The notes under the pieces were generated by a model, which saw only the letters and a list, made by a program, of their open reading frames with translations, did not search any database and was not told the origin of the DNA. The position numbers and the translations under genes were made by a program. From Geminicoccus sp. (lineage in GTDB: Bacteria > Pseudomonadota > Alphaproteobacteria > UBA7985): a stretch of DNA of 44,466 nucleotides. The stretch spans positions 1 through 44,466 of the forward strand of contig PAHJ01000156.1 in the NCBI GenBank assembly GCA_002705565.1, in the 5' to 3' direction. Below are positions 33,712-43,017 of the stretch, in pieces (positions within the stretch are counted from its first letter, which is position 1; each line of letters opens with the position of its first letter).

Positions 33712-34686
33712 ATGACAAGTACGGTCGATACGACCCGGCCAACCATCCCTTTGGTGATGCTGTTGGTCGGGCTTTTCCTCTTTTCAGTGCAGGACGTGCT
33801 GATCTCTGATCTGACCGAACGCTATCCGGTGCACGAGATCGTTTTCGTGCGTTCGCTTGTGAACATCTGGCCCCTGATTTTGCTGAGTTTTGCCTTTGAC
33901 CAGGGCAAGAATATGCAGGTGACCCGGTTCTGGTTTCTGTTCCTGCGCGGCGGTCTGCTTTCGCTGTCCTACACGTGCTACTACCTCGCGCTGGCCGGTC
34001 TGGACTTTGCGCAGGCAACGGCTCTCTATTTCACAGCGCCGCTTTTCATCACCTTTCTGAGTTGGGTCACCACGCGGGTTCCTATTGGCTGGCGACGGCT
34101 AACGGGTGTTGTGATCGGCTTTATCGGGGTGCTGTTCATCGTCAAGCCGGGTGCAGGCGATATTCCGTTGCTGCCTGCCCTCATGGCGGTGGCGTCGGCG
34201 TTTTTCTATTCCCTGTCGGCTTTGATGACCAACTGGCTGGGTCGGACGGAATCGACAACCGTACAGTCAATTACCTTTGTGATCATGAACCTGTTTTTCG
34301 GCGCTCTGTTCTGGGCAGTCTTTGGTGATGGCTGGGCGATTCCCCATGCGCCGGCCGGGCTGGAGGTGCTGCTCAAGCCGTGGGTCTGGCCCACGCGCAC
34401 CGATGTTCTGGTCATGGTGGGCATTGGTTTGGGATCGGCAATAGGGTTCATCCTGCTGACGGCAGCCTATCGTAACCTCGAGCCGTCTTTCGCGGCGCCT
34501 TTCGAATACTGTCTGATGGGGTACAACTTGCTCTGGGGTATTTTGCTGTTCCGGCAGTACCCGGACGCGATGACCTTGGTCGGGATTTCGATCATCGTAC
34601 TCTCTGGCCTGTTCGTTCTTTATCGCGAAGGTGAGCGGCGGCAGTCGATTGTCCGCCGCCTGTTCCGTCCGCGTCGGGTTCGCTGA
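33712..34686 (+). CDS. DMT family (EamA) transporter
   Basis: A 324-residue inner-membrane permease with about ten hydrophobic helices in two EamA repeats (about 13-140 and 153-300), and a basic cytoplasmic tail ('RRLFRPRRVR'). The drug/metabolite transporter superfamily exports or imports small metabolites; the substrate cannot be told from sequence. The ATG at 33712 has GGGAG eight bases upstream and is preferred over the GTG two codons earlier. The 187-bp gap after the regulator gene shows nothing recognisable. Confidence 0.88.
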   Translation: MTSTVDTTRPTIPLVMLLVGLFLFSVQDVLISDLTERYPVHEIVFVRSLVNIWPLILLSFAFDQGKNMQVTRFWFLFLRGGLLSLSYTCYYLALAGLDFAQATALYFTAPLFITFLSWVTTRVPIGWRRLTGVVIGFIGVLFIVKPGAGDIPLLPALMAVASAFFYSLSALMTNWLGRTESTTVQSITFVIMNLFFGALFWAVFGDGWAIPHAPAGLEVLLKPWVWPTRTDVLVMVGIGLGSAIGFILLTAAYRNLEPSFAAPFEYCLMGYNLLWGILLFRQYPDAMTLVGISIIVLSGLFVLYREGERRQSIVRRLFRPRRVR

Positions 34687-34771
34687 GCCTTGCTGCTAAA
34701 CGCTCCGTGACCTGCGGGTCATAGGATTCTATAAGCAGCCTCTGTTTTGGTTCAGGGGGAGCGCGCGCTGC

Positions 34772-35731
34772 ATGCGGATATTCGGACTGGTTGCCATCAC
34801 CATGGTCGGCCTGCTGGTCGGCGGTGGGGCGTGGATTTGCAATGCTATCTATGGTGCAAACCTCTACGTGGATCCCGACTGCCACGCTATGCCACTCTAT
34901 TCGCGTGACAGCGCAAAGTTGCTGGTTGCCGACAACCCGTTGGCACATCGCATCGACCCGGCTGTCTATGCCGGGGTTGTATCGGTCACCTTCCCTGCGC
35001 GCGACGGCAAAGTTGCGGTCGCCGGTCTGCTAAGTCCGCCGCCGTCAGGTGCGCCGCTGGTGATTGCCACGCACGGATTCACAGGCTGCAAGCACCACAA
35101 ACACCTTGTCACGGTGCTGGGTATTCTGGCGAGCGCGGGCTACGGCGTTCTGGCGATCGATCTGCGAGAACACGGGGAGTCGACGGTTCTCGATGGCGTT
35201 GCAGCGATGGGCAGCGACGAGTTCAGCGACGTTTTGGGGGCATTTGACTATGCCCGTACCGAGCTCGGCCTTAATCGATCTCAGATCGGGTTCTGGGGCG
35301 AAAGCATGGGCGGCGCGACCACGCTGATCGCCAACACGCATGAGGACTTGGGGCCCTTGTTCCTTGATGCGCCGTACGCCGATATTCGGACAGTGCTGAA
35401 AGACAATGCGGACCGCGCCTCTGTTCCGCCCTGGACCATCGAGCTGATTTCCCCAGCGGTTGCCTTGCTGCGGGGGCACAATTTTATGAGCGTTAATCCT
35501 ATCGACGGCCTGGTTGCGCGCTCGACGCAGCCGATTTACTGGGTACACGGAACCGAGGATGCGACCGTTGGTGTTCACCACGCGCACTGGGCCCAGGACG
35601 CCATTGGTCCAGACGACCGCGTCAGCGTCGAGCTGTTCGACGGCTTGGGGCACGTCGCAACAATGTGGGACCGGCCTTCGGCGTATCGAAGCGCGCTCCT
35701 ATCCTTCTTTGACGAACACCTCAAGGGCTGA
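34772..35731 (+). CDS. Membrane-anchored alpha/beta hydrolase
   Basis: A 319-residue serine hydrolase of the alpha/beta fold. An N-terminal hydrophobic helix (about 3-25) anchors or exports it. The nucleophile elbow is 'GESMGG' with Ser178; Asp263 ('GTEDATV') and His294 ('GLGHVAT') complete the triad. The oxyanion region is 'ATHGFTGCKHHK'. It resembles the YqkD/FrsA-like or dienelactone-type esterases often annotated as alpha/beta hydrolase, with no specific substrate. The stop lies four bases before the TauE/SafE gene start, so the two are probably one operon. Confidence 0.87.
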   Translation: MRIFGLVAITMVGLLVGGGAWICNAIYGANLYVDPDCHAMPLYSRDSAKLLVADNPLAHRIDPAVYAGVVSVTFPARDGKVAVAGLLSPPPSGAPLVIATHGFTGCKHHKHLVTVLGILASAGYGVLAIDLREHGESTVLDGVAAMGSDEFSDVLGAFDYARTELGLNRSQIGFWGESMGGATTLIANTHEDLGPLFLDAPYADIRTVLKDNADRASVPPWTIELISPAVALLRGHNFMSVNPIDGLVARSTQPIYWVHGTEDATVGVHHAHWAQDAIGPDDRVSVELFDGLGHVATMWDRPSAYRSALLSFFDEHLKG

Positions 35732-35735
35732 GGCG

Positions 35736-36575
35736 ATGATTCTCGGCCTTCCCGTGCCCGATTTTCTGATGTTCGTTGCAGTGATGGCTGCGGGCGCCGT
35801 GGTCGCTGGTTTTGTCGCGGGGCTGTTTGGTGTGGGCGGGGGTATCGTGATGGTGCTGATGCTGACCGAAGTGTTTGGATTAGGCCTGGCCGGATCCAGC
35901 GTTGAACACGCCCGGCATCTCGCTGTCGGAACATCACTGGCCATTATCGTCCCGACGTCGATCCGATCGGCCAGCACGCATTACGCCTCTGGACAGATGG
36001 ATATGAACCTGCTGCGCAAGTACGTGATTTTCATTCCTGTGGGGGTCGTGGTGGGGCTCTATCTTGCAACCATCATGGACGCAGGCGGTCTGGGAGTCCT
36101 GTTTGGCGCGATTGCACTGTGTGTGGGGACATACCAGCTCGTTGCCTCGCCAAACCTGCGGCTGGCGGACCAGGTTCCGGGCACGCCTATTGCCCAGGGT
36201 GCGGGGTTGTTCATCGGATCCTCGTCCACGTTGATGGGCATCGGTGGCGGGGTCATGAATAACCTGTTCATGACACTCAGTGGGGCTGAAATCAGGCGGG
36301 CTATCGCGACGTCAGCCGGCGTGGGGATCCTGATTTCGGTGCCTGCAGCGCTGGGGTTCGTGGTGATCGGGCTTGGCCAGCCTGACTTGCCGCCGCTTTC
36401 GTTGGGCTATGTCAACGTCATTGCCCTGGCTTTCATGATTCCCTTTACCATCGCCACGGCGCCTGTTGGTGCGCGTCTCACGCACCGTCTGCCTGGACTC
36501 TTGATGAAAAGGTTGTTCAGTGCATTCCTGATCCTCGTAGCAATACGGACATTTTGGAAAGTCTTTCTCGGTTAA
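35736..36575 (+). CDS. TauE/SafE family permease
   Basis: A 279-residue membrane protein with seven to eight helices in two homologous halves. The first half carries 'VAGFVAGLFGVGGGIVMV' and the second 'LFIGSSSTLMGIGGGVMNN', the paired Gly-rich signatures of the TauE/SafE (DUF81) family, which moves sulfite, sulfonates or other organic anions. The ATG at 35736 lies four bases after the hydrolase gene, with AAGGG nine bases upstream. A longer in-frame reading back to 35514 overlaps the hydrolase gene and is not credible. The substrate is unknown. Confidence 0.9.
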   Translation: MILGLPVPDFLMFVAVMAAGAVVAGFVAGLFGVGGGIVMVLMLTEVFGLGLAGSSVEHARHLAVGTSLAIIVPTSIRSASTHYASGQMDMNLLRKYVIFIPVGVVVGLYLATIMDAGGLGVLFGAIALCVGTYQLVASPNLRLADQVPGTPIAQGAGLFIGSSSTLMGIGGGVMNNLFMTLSGAEIRRAIATSAGVGILISVPAALGFVVIGLGQPDLPPLSLGYVNVIALAFMIPFTIATAPVGARLTHRLPGLLMKRLFSAFLILVAIRTFWKVFLG

Positions 36576-36635
36576 GACCTTGCGTTTTGGCGGGAAAATC
36601 TGCGAAGGTCGCGCTCTAACTTGGGGGGATTTGGG

Positions 36636-37097
36636 ATGACAGCCGAACTGGATCACATTGACCGCGCAATTCTGACGACTCTTCAGCGCGACAGCAGGCT
36701 GTCTATGGCTGAGCTGGGGGAGAAAGTAGGCCTGTCGTCTTCGGCCTGCCATCGACGCGTGTTGCAGCTCCAGACCGCAGGTGTCATCGAAGGATACGCG
36801 GCACGGCTCAATGCCAAGTCACTTGGGCTCGATCTGCATTTCATCGTGGATGTATCCCTACGCTCGCAGGCTGAGGAAGACCTCGAGGCCTTTGAACGCG
36901 CCGCACGTGATAATACTTCGGTGCTGGAATGCTTTTTGATGGCGGGGCAAGCTGACTTCTCACTCCGCGTTTCTGCGCATGATACGGCGCACTACGAAGA
37001 AGTGCACCGCCAGATCGCCCACATGCCGGGCGTGACCCGAATTGAATCAAAACTGATTTTACGGACAGTGAAAAAGTGGATGGGCTACAAGGTCTGA
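36636..37097 (+). CDS. Lrp/AsnC family transcriptional regulator
   Basis: A 153-residue regulator with an N-terminal winged helix-turn-helix (about 5-50, 'LDHIDRAILTTLQRDSRLSMAELGEKV' in outline) and a C-terminal RAM effector-binding domain (about 65-145, 'ECFLMAGQADFSLRV', 'HMPGVTRIESKLILRTVK'). Family members respond to amino acids and often control neighbouring transport or catabolism genes. The ATG at 36636 is preceded by a run of G that serves as ribosome-binding site. The 3' end forms a hairpin with the intergenic sequence. The target is unknown. Confidence 0.93.
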   Translation: MTAELDHIDRAILTTLQRDSRLSMAELGEKVGLSSSACHRRVLQLQTAGVIEGYAARLNAKSLGLDLHFIVDVSLRSQAEEDLEAFERAARDNTSVLECFLMAGQADFSLRVSAHDTAHYEEVHRQIAHMPGVTRIESKLILRTVKKWMGYKV

Positions 37098-37112
37098 CAC
37101 CCAGTAGCCCAT
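37080..37112. other. Hairpin over the Lrp/AsnC stop codon
   Basis: ATGGGCTAC (37080-37088) and GTAGCCCAT (37104-37112) are perfect 9-bp reverse complements around a 15-nt loop containing the TGA stop. It lies between convergent genes and has no U-tract. Confidence 0.5.
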
Positions 37113-37129
37113 TGCAAAGATCGGTCCCT

Positions 37130-39796
37130 CTACAGCGACGTATCGTCGTAGAAGATGATCGAACCGTTCCACGTCTGGGAAATGGTATCACCGCCGCCAG
37201 ACTGATAGGTTGATGTCCCCGCCTCACCGATAGCGACGAGCAGTTCATCAGCCCCGATGTTACCATCTGCGCGCTCGGACTGTTCGATGCTGCCCGGTAT
37301 GACCTGCAGATCAACCGCACCCGGTACAGGTTCAGTCGTGAACATTTGTGTCACCACTTGCGGGTTGGTTAGATCGACGTCGAAGAAACGGATGATCGGC
37401 GTCTGATCCAGAACATCGAGAACAGCAAGTTCAAGATCGTCGTCACCATCAAAGTTACCAGCCTCGATTTGGCTGGCTTTGATATCGGCGATGTGCAGGC
37501 CTTCGTTGGTCACGGTCAGGGCCTCTGGCGCGTCGAGGCCGGAGTGGAAGGCTTTGCTGTAATAGACGCCTTTGTCGGTGGCGGTGAAAACAACATTGCC
37601 AATGACAGCAACGTCGTTGTGGCTGATCCCGGAACCCGCGCTGACAATGCCGTCAGACGAATCGCCATCAAGGAAAACCATACCGATGCCGTCGCCGCCG
37701 TTGGTGCCGTAGGTCCCCACGGAGTATTCCGTATCGTTAATGACCAGGCTTTCCACCTCGTTGAACTGCCATCCACCCTGCAATTGCTCTGAGTTGAAGG
37801 CATACTCAAGATCATCGTAGTAGATCGAGTAAAGAGCATCCTCCGCCGCAACGTCGTTGGTGCCGCCGCCGATGACCATCACTTTTTTCATGTTGGTCGG
37901 GGACGTTTCCTTACTGACGTTGTTGGAATTGAAGTGGCCAATGAGAACGTCTTCGATCTTTGACGGCTCAGAGTCCTTGTCGGCTGCTTTGAACGTGAAT
38001 TCGCCCGACTTGCCAACTTCCCAGATTTGAACCACTGAGTCCGAGCTGCTGGTGCCGCCGCTACCGGCGACCACGATGTCAGCGTAGCCATCACCGTCAA
38101 TGTCATCCATGTCGATCGCACGGACTTCATGAATGCGGTATTCGGCATCGATTTCCGTGCTGTTGGTGGAGTAATTCTTTGAGTTCGAGAAGCCGCCTGT
38201 GCCCGTCAATTCGTGCACGGAAAACGCATTTTCTGCTTCCGAGTGGAACGACGCCAGCATGAACTGTCCACCGTCCACGTTGTAGTGGTACTCGACTTCG
38301 TCCATGAACGGCAGCCAGTCGGTACTGTCCGCAGCGCCAGATGTGGTGCTGTTGAGGCCGTTGAACTTCAAACGCGTGATGTTGGCTTCCCGCACGTACT
38401 CGTAGGGGCTGTCATCATCCGTTGAGTTCGAGATTGTAAATTCGAATGTCCGGTAATCGGTCAACGCCGAGCCGTCTGAAACCTCAATCACAACGGTTGC
38501 TGTGTTCTGGTCAAAGCGGGTGCCGTCGGCGTCATTACCCGGCTGACTGTAGTCGAGCCGTTCCGAGATAATCAGCTCGCCATTCTCGTTAATTTCGAAA
38601 ATGTTCGTAATATCTGCACCCAGGTGCTGGGAATCGATCCGGTACATGAGCTCGTCGCCCTCTGGATCTGAGGCACCCAGAACACCGACGATCGTATCCG
38701 CTTCGACCAGGTCAAAGCTTCCACTTGAGTTGCTGAATTGGCTGAAGGTGATGCCGGTTGGGCCCTCGTTTTCAGGGTTGGTGTTGGTGACGGGGAACTC
38801 AGGATCAGTGCCGTCGTCGACTTCCTCGCCCTCACCTTCACCTTCACCTTCGCCGGAGCCGTCACCAGTGCCGTCCGTACCGTCACCCGTACCGTCGCCC
38901 GTACCGTCGCCAGAGCCATCGCCCGTGCCATCGCCGGAGCCATCGCTACCGGATCCATCTGTACCATCTGCACCGTCCGCGCCGTCAGCGCCATCGCGAC
39001 CAAACGCGCCTGTGGCTGCTGCCGCACCCAGGCCCAGAGCGCCAATGCCCAGGACACCGGCTGCAACGGGTAGACCCCAGCCGCCGCCGATACCGTAAAC
39101 CCGGCTCAGAACAGAAGTTGATTCGGAGACCCCACCCAGACTGCCCGCAATATTGGAGGCCAACCAGACGTCGCCGCCGTTAAAGGCATAGTCGCCAGCT
39201 TGCGCGGTCAGGTAATCACCGTTTTTGAGCACAACGGACAAGCTGCCATCGTCAAGGCGTTGTGTGCTGACAACATCCGATTGGACGTTGCGGAAATCCT
39301 TGGTTTCCACGCTGGTCGCAACGTCGCCAATTTGAACCTGATTAAGCGGGTCCAACAGGGTGACTTGCGTTGTTTGTGTCTGCTGCGTGGGGAAATAGGT
39401 CGGTGTGGTCGAGGCCGTTTGGCCTGAAGACCAGCGCTGAATTTCCGACGCTTCAGTGGTGATAGGAGCCAGGTCGCTCATCACGTTGATCACACCAAGA
39501 TCAGAACTGCCGCGCGTGGTGGGCAGCGCTTCAAGAGCGTTGAAGCCGTCACTTGTGAAGCTGGTGTTCGGACTGCTGGCCAACTCACCGGGATGGACAT
39601 GCGGGATCTCGGTACCCGTCTCATTGCCAAAGAGTGGGCCAGTGGTCGTCGTGCCATCGTTCTTAAGCATGACTGTGTGGCTGAGGGCTTCGCTACCAAC
39701 AAGGGCACTGACACCCACGCCAGCGAAAAGTCCAGCACGTAAGAGGGTACGCTTCTTAGGCGCAAGTTCGCTTTTAGCATTTAAAATATAATGCAT
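37130..39796 (-). CDS. Large cadherin-like / FG-GAP repeat protein with Gly/Asp linker
   Basis: An 888-residue acidic protein of unknown function. Residues 13-40 look like a signal peptide or anchor. Residues 180-265 hold 'LDDGSLSVVLKNGDYL' and a Gly/Ala-rich hydrophobic stretch (238-265), reminiscent of the N-terminal prefix of BapA-like adhesins. Residues 266-328 are a collagen-like Gly/Asp/Glu linker. A cadherin-like domain follows (about 345-455, 'GASDPEGDELMYRID'). The C-terminal half has FG-GAP/VCBS-type calcium motifs ('DMDDIDGDGYADIVVAG', 'EAGNFDGDDDLELAVLD'), indicating a beta-propeller. Surface display or adhesion is inferred. The ATG at 39796 follows GGAAACGGGAAT. No type I secretion genes are nearby. 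Confidence 0.72.
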   Translation of the reverse strand: MHYILNAKSELAPKKRTLLRAGLFAGVGVSALVGSEALSHTVMLKNDGTTTTGPLFGNETGTEIPHVHPGELASSPNTSFTSDGFNALEALPTTRGSSDLGVINVMSDLAPITTEASEIQRWSSGQTASTTPTYFPTQQTQTTQVTLLDPLNQVQIGDVATSVETKDFRNVQSDVVSTQRLDDGSLSVVLKNGDYLTAQAGDYAFNGGDVWLASNIAGSLGGVSESTSVLSRVYGIGGGWGLPVAAGVLGIGALGLGAAAATGAFGRDGADGADGADGTDGSGSDGSGDGTGDGSGDGTGDGTGDGTDGTGDGSGEGEGEGEGEEVDDGTDPEFPVTNTNPENEGPTGITFSQFSNSSGSFDLVEADTIVGVLGASDPEGDELMYRIDSQHLGADITNIFEINENGELIISERLDYSQPGNDADGTRFDQNTATVVIEVSDGSALTDYRTFEFTISNSTDDDSPYEYVREANITRLKFNGLNSTTSGAADSTDWLPFMDEVEYHYNVDGGQFMLASFHSEAENAFSVHELTGTGGFSNSKNYSTNSTEIDAEYRIHEVRAIDMDDIDGDGYADIVVAGSGGTSSSDSVVQIWEVGKSGEFTFKAADKDSEPSKIEDVLIGHFNSNNVSKETSPTNMKKVMVIGGGTNDVAAEDALYSIYYDDLEYAFNSEQLQGGWQFNEVESLVINDTEYSVGTYGTNGGDGIGMVFLDGDSSDGIVSAGSGISHNDVAVIGNVVFTATDKGVYYSKAFHSGLDAPEALTVTNEGLHIADIKASQIEAGNFDGDDDLELAVLDVLDQTPIIRFFDVDLTNPQVVTQMFTTEPVPGAVDLQVIPGSIEQSERADGNIGADELLVAIGEAGTSTYQSGGGDTISQTWNGSIIFYDDTSL
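38813..39001 (-). repeat. Low-complexity repeat encoding the Gly/Asp/Glu linker
   Basis: Short in-frame units encode G-D-G-T, G-D-G-S, A-D-G and G-E repeats (residues 266-328 of the surface protein). On the plus strand this appears as reiterated CCGTCGCC/CCGTACC-like blocks. Such DNA is prone to length change by slippage or recombination. Confidence 0.85.
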
Positions 39797-40143
39797 ATTC
39801 CCGTTTCCAGATCAGTCTGCAAATCTGTCAGAAGTTGGCCCCGAAAATTGAGGCTTCCTTGTCCACTGACGTCCCTACAGGGGTATGAAATAACTCGCCA
39901 AACGTTATGAACGCATCGCAACTACATCGGTATGTACCTAGACTTTTAAACTCATGCAAGAAGAAATTTAATTAACCTACTGTAAAATTTGAATTTTAGG
40001 ATCAAGTCCCCGAAAGAGCATAAAATTCTATGTAAGTTAGATTATCGGTGGTCAGCCGAATCTTCTGCGAAAGCGAAGTCAGGCGTTGGGAATGATCCAG
40101 CCGCCTTAATTCATGCAGCGCAATTTTGCCATTATTGGCGACA
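39797..40143. other. 347-bp intergenic region upstream of the cadherin-like gene
   Basis: This gap lies between the 3' end of the LpoA-like gene and the start of the cadherin-like gene, both on the minus strand. Its central part (about 39900-40050) is AT-rich and probably holds the promoter of the surface protein. No convincing gene, U-tract terminator or structured RNA was identified by eye. Confidence 0.45.
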
Positions 40144-41637
40144 TCACGAGTCAGCCGGTACCCACACTCGATTTTCCCCTGTCCCAATCCATCCGCCGTC
40201 ACCCTGGGGCGCATAAACTTGAGTTTGAGTCACCCGGGTCGTGGTGTAGGTGGCCGTTGAGTTTGGGGATTGCGTGACAGTGGACGTGCCGATGTTTGAG
40301 CCAGCGCCCGGCTGTGCCTGAATGGTCATGGAGGTGGTCGTGCTGCGATACAGGCTCAAGGGGGCATCTTCGACCAGCTCAAGGCCCACGCTGCTGATCC
40401 GCTTGATCGCCATTCCTCGTTCAACGCGTTTGTCGAAACGCAGGGCGAATGGCCCGTCGACGCCTTCAAAACCTTGAGGACGTTCCAGCTCTGCATTTGA
40501 AAATGTTGGGTTCGGCGTCCGACCTGCGATTTCCAGTACCATGGCCACGCCGTCGTAAGACACCGAAGACAGCGGATGCGGCGACGCACCGAACGCACCC
40601 TTGAAGGATGCCTGGAAGGCTGCAAATCCGCGTTCTGCCGGGGACGCATAAACGGCACCAAGTAGTGCCTGTTCAGAGATCAACTGGTTGGCCTGCTGAT
40701 CCCAAATCGGCACCCCGAGGAAGCGCACCCGTTGCGGATTGACGCCGTAGAAGTACAGCAGTGAAGCCATGTCACCGGCTTCTGCGGTATCGGGCAGGTA
40801 AATTGCGTCAAATGTGCTGGACCGGTCACCCACCGACTGCGCCACAGCTGTGCGGCCCGGTCTGTCGTTGGCATCGGCAGGGTAGTTTTCCGTAAACACG
40901 ATCTGGGCACCGACATAGTCTGCCAGTCCGTTGGCAGCGTCTGCTGCGGCACGACCGTAGGTATCCGAGGGGGCAACCACAGCAATACGGCGCTGTCCCC
41001 GTCGCGCGGAATACTCAAGCACGCGCTTGGTCACCGCTTCGGGAGTGATGCCCATGACGTAGGCATTGGGCGTCGCGCGGGTGATGTCGTTGCTGAAGCT
41101 CACAACATTGACGCGCCGACGGGAGGCCAGGCGCGATACGGGCGCGATCGCTTCGCCGCGCAGCGGTCCAAGGATGACCTTTGCGCCATCCTGCAGGGCC
41201 TTGGAGGCTGCGGCTTGCGCGCCGGTGTTGCTGGAACGCGTATCATAAATACGGGTTTCGAACGTGCCGACAATCCCCTTTTCTTTGATCGCCAGCTCCG
41301 CCCCCTGTTTCATGGCTTCACCGATTTCAGACAGCGTCCCGGTCAGCGGCAGCAGAATGGCGATGACCGGTGGGGTGGTCGGTTGCATGTTTTGGACGTT
41401 GGCGCTGGCCGGCGCCTGCTCCGGGTCGATCAGGAAACCTTCGGGCGTGATGACGCGCAAGCCGTTCGGGGTCATCACCATGCGGTAGGCGGGATCCGTC
41501 TGCGCGGAGGTCGTCGTTGTTGCGACCTGCCCGTCAAGCGTCGTGTAGGTTGTTTCGACACAGGCCGTCAGCGCGCCCAGACAAAGGACGGCCAACCCAA
41601 GAATCATCGTTTTTGTGGGAGTGTACCAGCGACCCAT
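40144..41637 (-). CDS. Penicillin-binding protein activator (LpoA/LppC-like lipoprotein)
   Basis: A 497-residue lipoprotein with a lipobox ending ALTAC (Cys26) and a periplasmic-binding-protein type I fold (about 85-400; 'IAILLPLTGTLSEIGEAMKQGAELA', in outline, 'VILGPLRGEAIAPVSRLA', 'RRIAVVAPSDTYGRAAAD'). This is the LppC/LpoA family; E. coli LpoA activates PBP1a, while alphaproteobacterial members are assigned by homology. The C-terminal 90 residues are Thr/Ser/Gln-rich and probably disordered. The ATG at 41637 has GAGG nine bases upstream; a nine-codon extension is not needed. Members of this family often lie divergent from rsmI; here the divergent neighbour is ispG. Confidence 0.88.
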   Translation of the reverse strand: MGRWYTPTKTMILGLAVLCLGALTACVETTYTTLDGQVATTTTSAQTDPAYRMVMTPNGLRVITPEGFLIDPEQAPASANVQNMQPTTPPVIAILLPLTGTLSEIGEAMKQGAELAIKEKGIVGTFETRIYDTRSSNTGAQAAASKALQDGAKVILGPLRGEAIAPVSRLASRRRVNVVSFSNDITRATPNAYVMGITPEAVTKRVLEYSARRGQRRIAVVAPSDTYGRAAADAANGLADYVGAQIVFTENYPADANDRPGRTAVAQSVGDRSSTFDAIYLPDTAEAGDMASLLYFYGVNPQRVRFLGVPIWDQQANQLISEQALLGAVYASPAERGFAAFQASFKGAFGASPHPLSSVSYDGVAMVLEIAGRTPNPTFSNAELERPQGFEGVDGPFALRFDKRVERGMAIKRISSVGLELVEDAPLSLYRSTTTSMTIQAQPGAGSNIGTSTVTQSPNSTATYTTTRVTQTQVYAPQGDGGWIGTGENRVWVPADS

Positions 41638-41822
41638 GGAAGCAAACCTCAACTCAACCCTCAATTCGTGTGTGCATCGTATTTGAGCCCTTCGGCTCTC
41701 TCACGCCGGTCCGGGTCATACCGACAACGCATGCGCCCTGTCCGATCAAAGCCCGTGACTCGCATGAACGATGCAACCACCTTTAGGAATACTTTACAGA
41801 ACGGAAACCCGTAAACGAAAGC

Positions 41823-41851
41823 CTGACACTTTTATACGTTATTGTTATCGT
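41823..41851 (+). promoter_or_regulatory. Putative promoter of ispG
   Basis: CTGACA (41823-41828) and TATCGT (41846-41851) are 17 bp apart and about 55 bp before the ispG start. The -35 matches five of six consensus bases; the -10 is weaker. Assigned by eye. Confidence 0.35.
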
Positions 41852-41907
41852 GCACTGAGGCTTTCCAACACCAATTGGGCGTAATTATGCCCTAGGAGAA
41901 CGATTGA

Positions 41908-43017
41908 ATGTCTTCGATCAGGCCCTGGCGGGACATCGAACGCCGAAAAACTCGGCGAATCATGGTTGGAAATGTTCCCGTTGGCGGCGAGTCTCCCATC
42001 ACTGTGCAGTCGATGACGAATACGCCGACGCCGGATGTGCAGGCCACAATCAACCAAATCCGTGACCTCGAAGAAGCTGGTGCTGACATCGTTCGGGTGT
42101 CCTGCCCGGACGAAGACTCGACGCGCACCTTTAATCAGATCGTCAAAGCTGTTTCGGTTCCTCTGGTCGCAGACATTCATTTTCACTACAAGCGCGCGCT
42201 GGAGGCCGCCGATCAAGGCGCCGCATGTCTGCGCATCAATCCCGGCAATATTGGCAGCAGGGAGCGGGTCGGTGAAGTGGTACGTGCGGCTAAGGCGAAT
42301 GGCTGCTGCATCCGCATTGGAGTCAACGGCGGGTCGCTGGAAAAGCACCTGCTAGAGAAATACGGCGAGCCTTGTCCCGAGGCGCTGGTTGAGAGCGCGT
42401 TGGATTCCATCAAGATGCTGGAAGACTGGGACTTTCACGACATCAAGATCTCGGTGAAGGCCAGCGACGTGTTCCTCGCTGTCGCGGCATACGCGGGTCT
42501 GGCCGATGCTTGCGATTATCCTTTCCACCTTGGTATTACCGAAGCCGGTCCGGCGCGTCTGGGTACGGTGAAAAGCGCCGTGGGCATGGGCAACTTGCTC
42601 TGGTCCGGCATTGGCGACACCATCCGCGTGAGCCTTTCCGCCGATCCGGTCGAGGAAATCCATGTTGGTTTTGATCTGCTCAAGTCACTGGGTTTGCGCC
42701 ATCGCGGCGTGAATATCATTGCCTGCCCGTCGTGCTCGCGTCAGGGATTTGACGTTATTACGGTCGTCAAGGAAATCGAACACCGCGTGGCCCACATCAG
42801 CACGCCGATGGACGTGTCAGTGCTGGGTTGTGTCGTGAACGGTCCCGGTGAGGCAGCACAGACGGTTCTAGGCCTAACCGGGGGTGGCAACGGGCGGCAT
42901 AAAGTGTACATGGGCGGTAAGCCTGATCATAACGTCACAGATGCCGAAATGGTGGATCATTTTGTGGCATTGATCGAACAGGAAGCTGAGAAGATCGAGG
43001 CGGCATTAGAGCAGTGA
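41908..43017 (+). CDS. ispG: 4-hydroxy-3-methylbut-2-en-1-yl diphosphate synthase
   Basis: IspG (GcpE) converts methylerythritol cyclodiphosphate to HMBPP in the non-mevalonate isoprenoid pathway, using a [4Fe-4S] cluster. The 369-residue protein has the TIM barrel with 'VQSMTNTPT' and '[13 protein letters not shown]'. The cluster ligands are C273 and C276 ('ACPSCSRQ'), C308 ('[10 protein letters not shown]') and E315. The ATG at 41908 has AGGAGA nine bases upstream. It supplies isoprenoid units that feed, among others, UbiA's prenyl donor. The stop overlaps the ribF GTG start by four bases. Confidence 0.97.
   Translation: MSSIRPWRDIERRKTRRIMVGNVPVGGESPITVQSMTNTPTPDVQATINQIRDLEEAGADIVRVSCPDEDSTRTFNQIVKAVSVPLVADIHFHYKRALEAADQGAACLRINPGNIGSRERVGEVVRAAKANGCCIRIGVNGGSLEKHLLEKYGEPCPEALVESALDSIKMLEDWDFHDIKISVKASDVFLAVAAYAGLADACDYPFHLGITEAGPARLGTVKSAVGMGNLLWSGIGDTIRVSLSADPVEEIHVGFDLLKSLGLRHRGVNIIACPSCSRQGFDVITVVKEIEHRVAHISTPMDVSVLGCVVNGPGEAAQTVLGLTGGGNGRHKVYMGGKPDHNVTDAEMVDHFVALIEQEAEKIEAALEQ

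Noticed and set aside
35514-35735. N-terminal extension of the TauE/SafE permease by 74 codons
   Set aside because: It overlaps the alpha/beta hydrolase gene in another frame; the permease's first helix begins right after ATG 35736.
40002-40214. A 70-codon minus-strand open frame between the LpoA-like and cadherin-like genes
   Set aside because: It overlaps the 3' end of the LpoA-like gene in another frame and has no recognisable feature.
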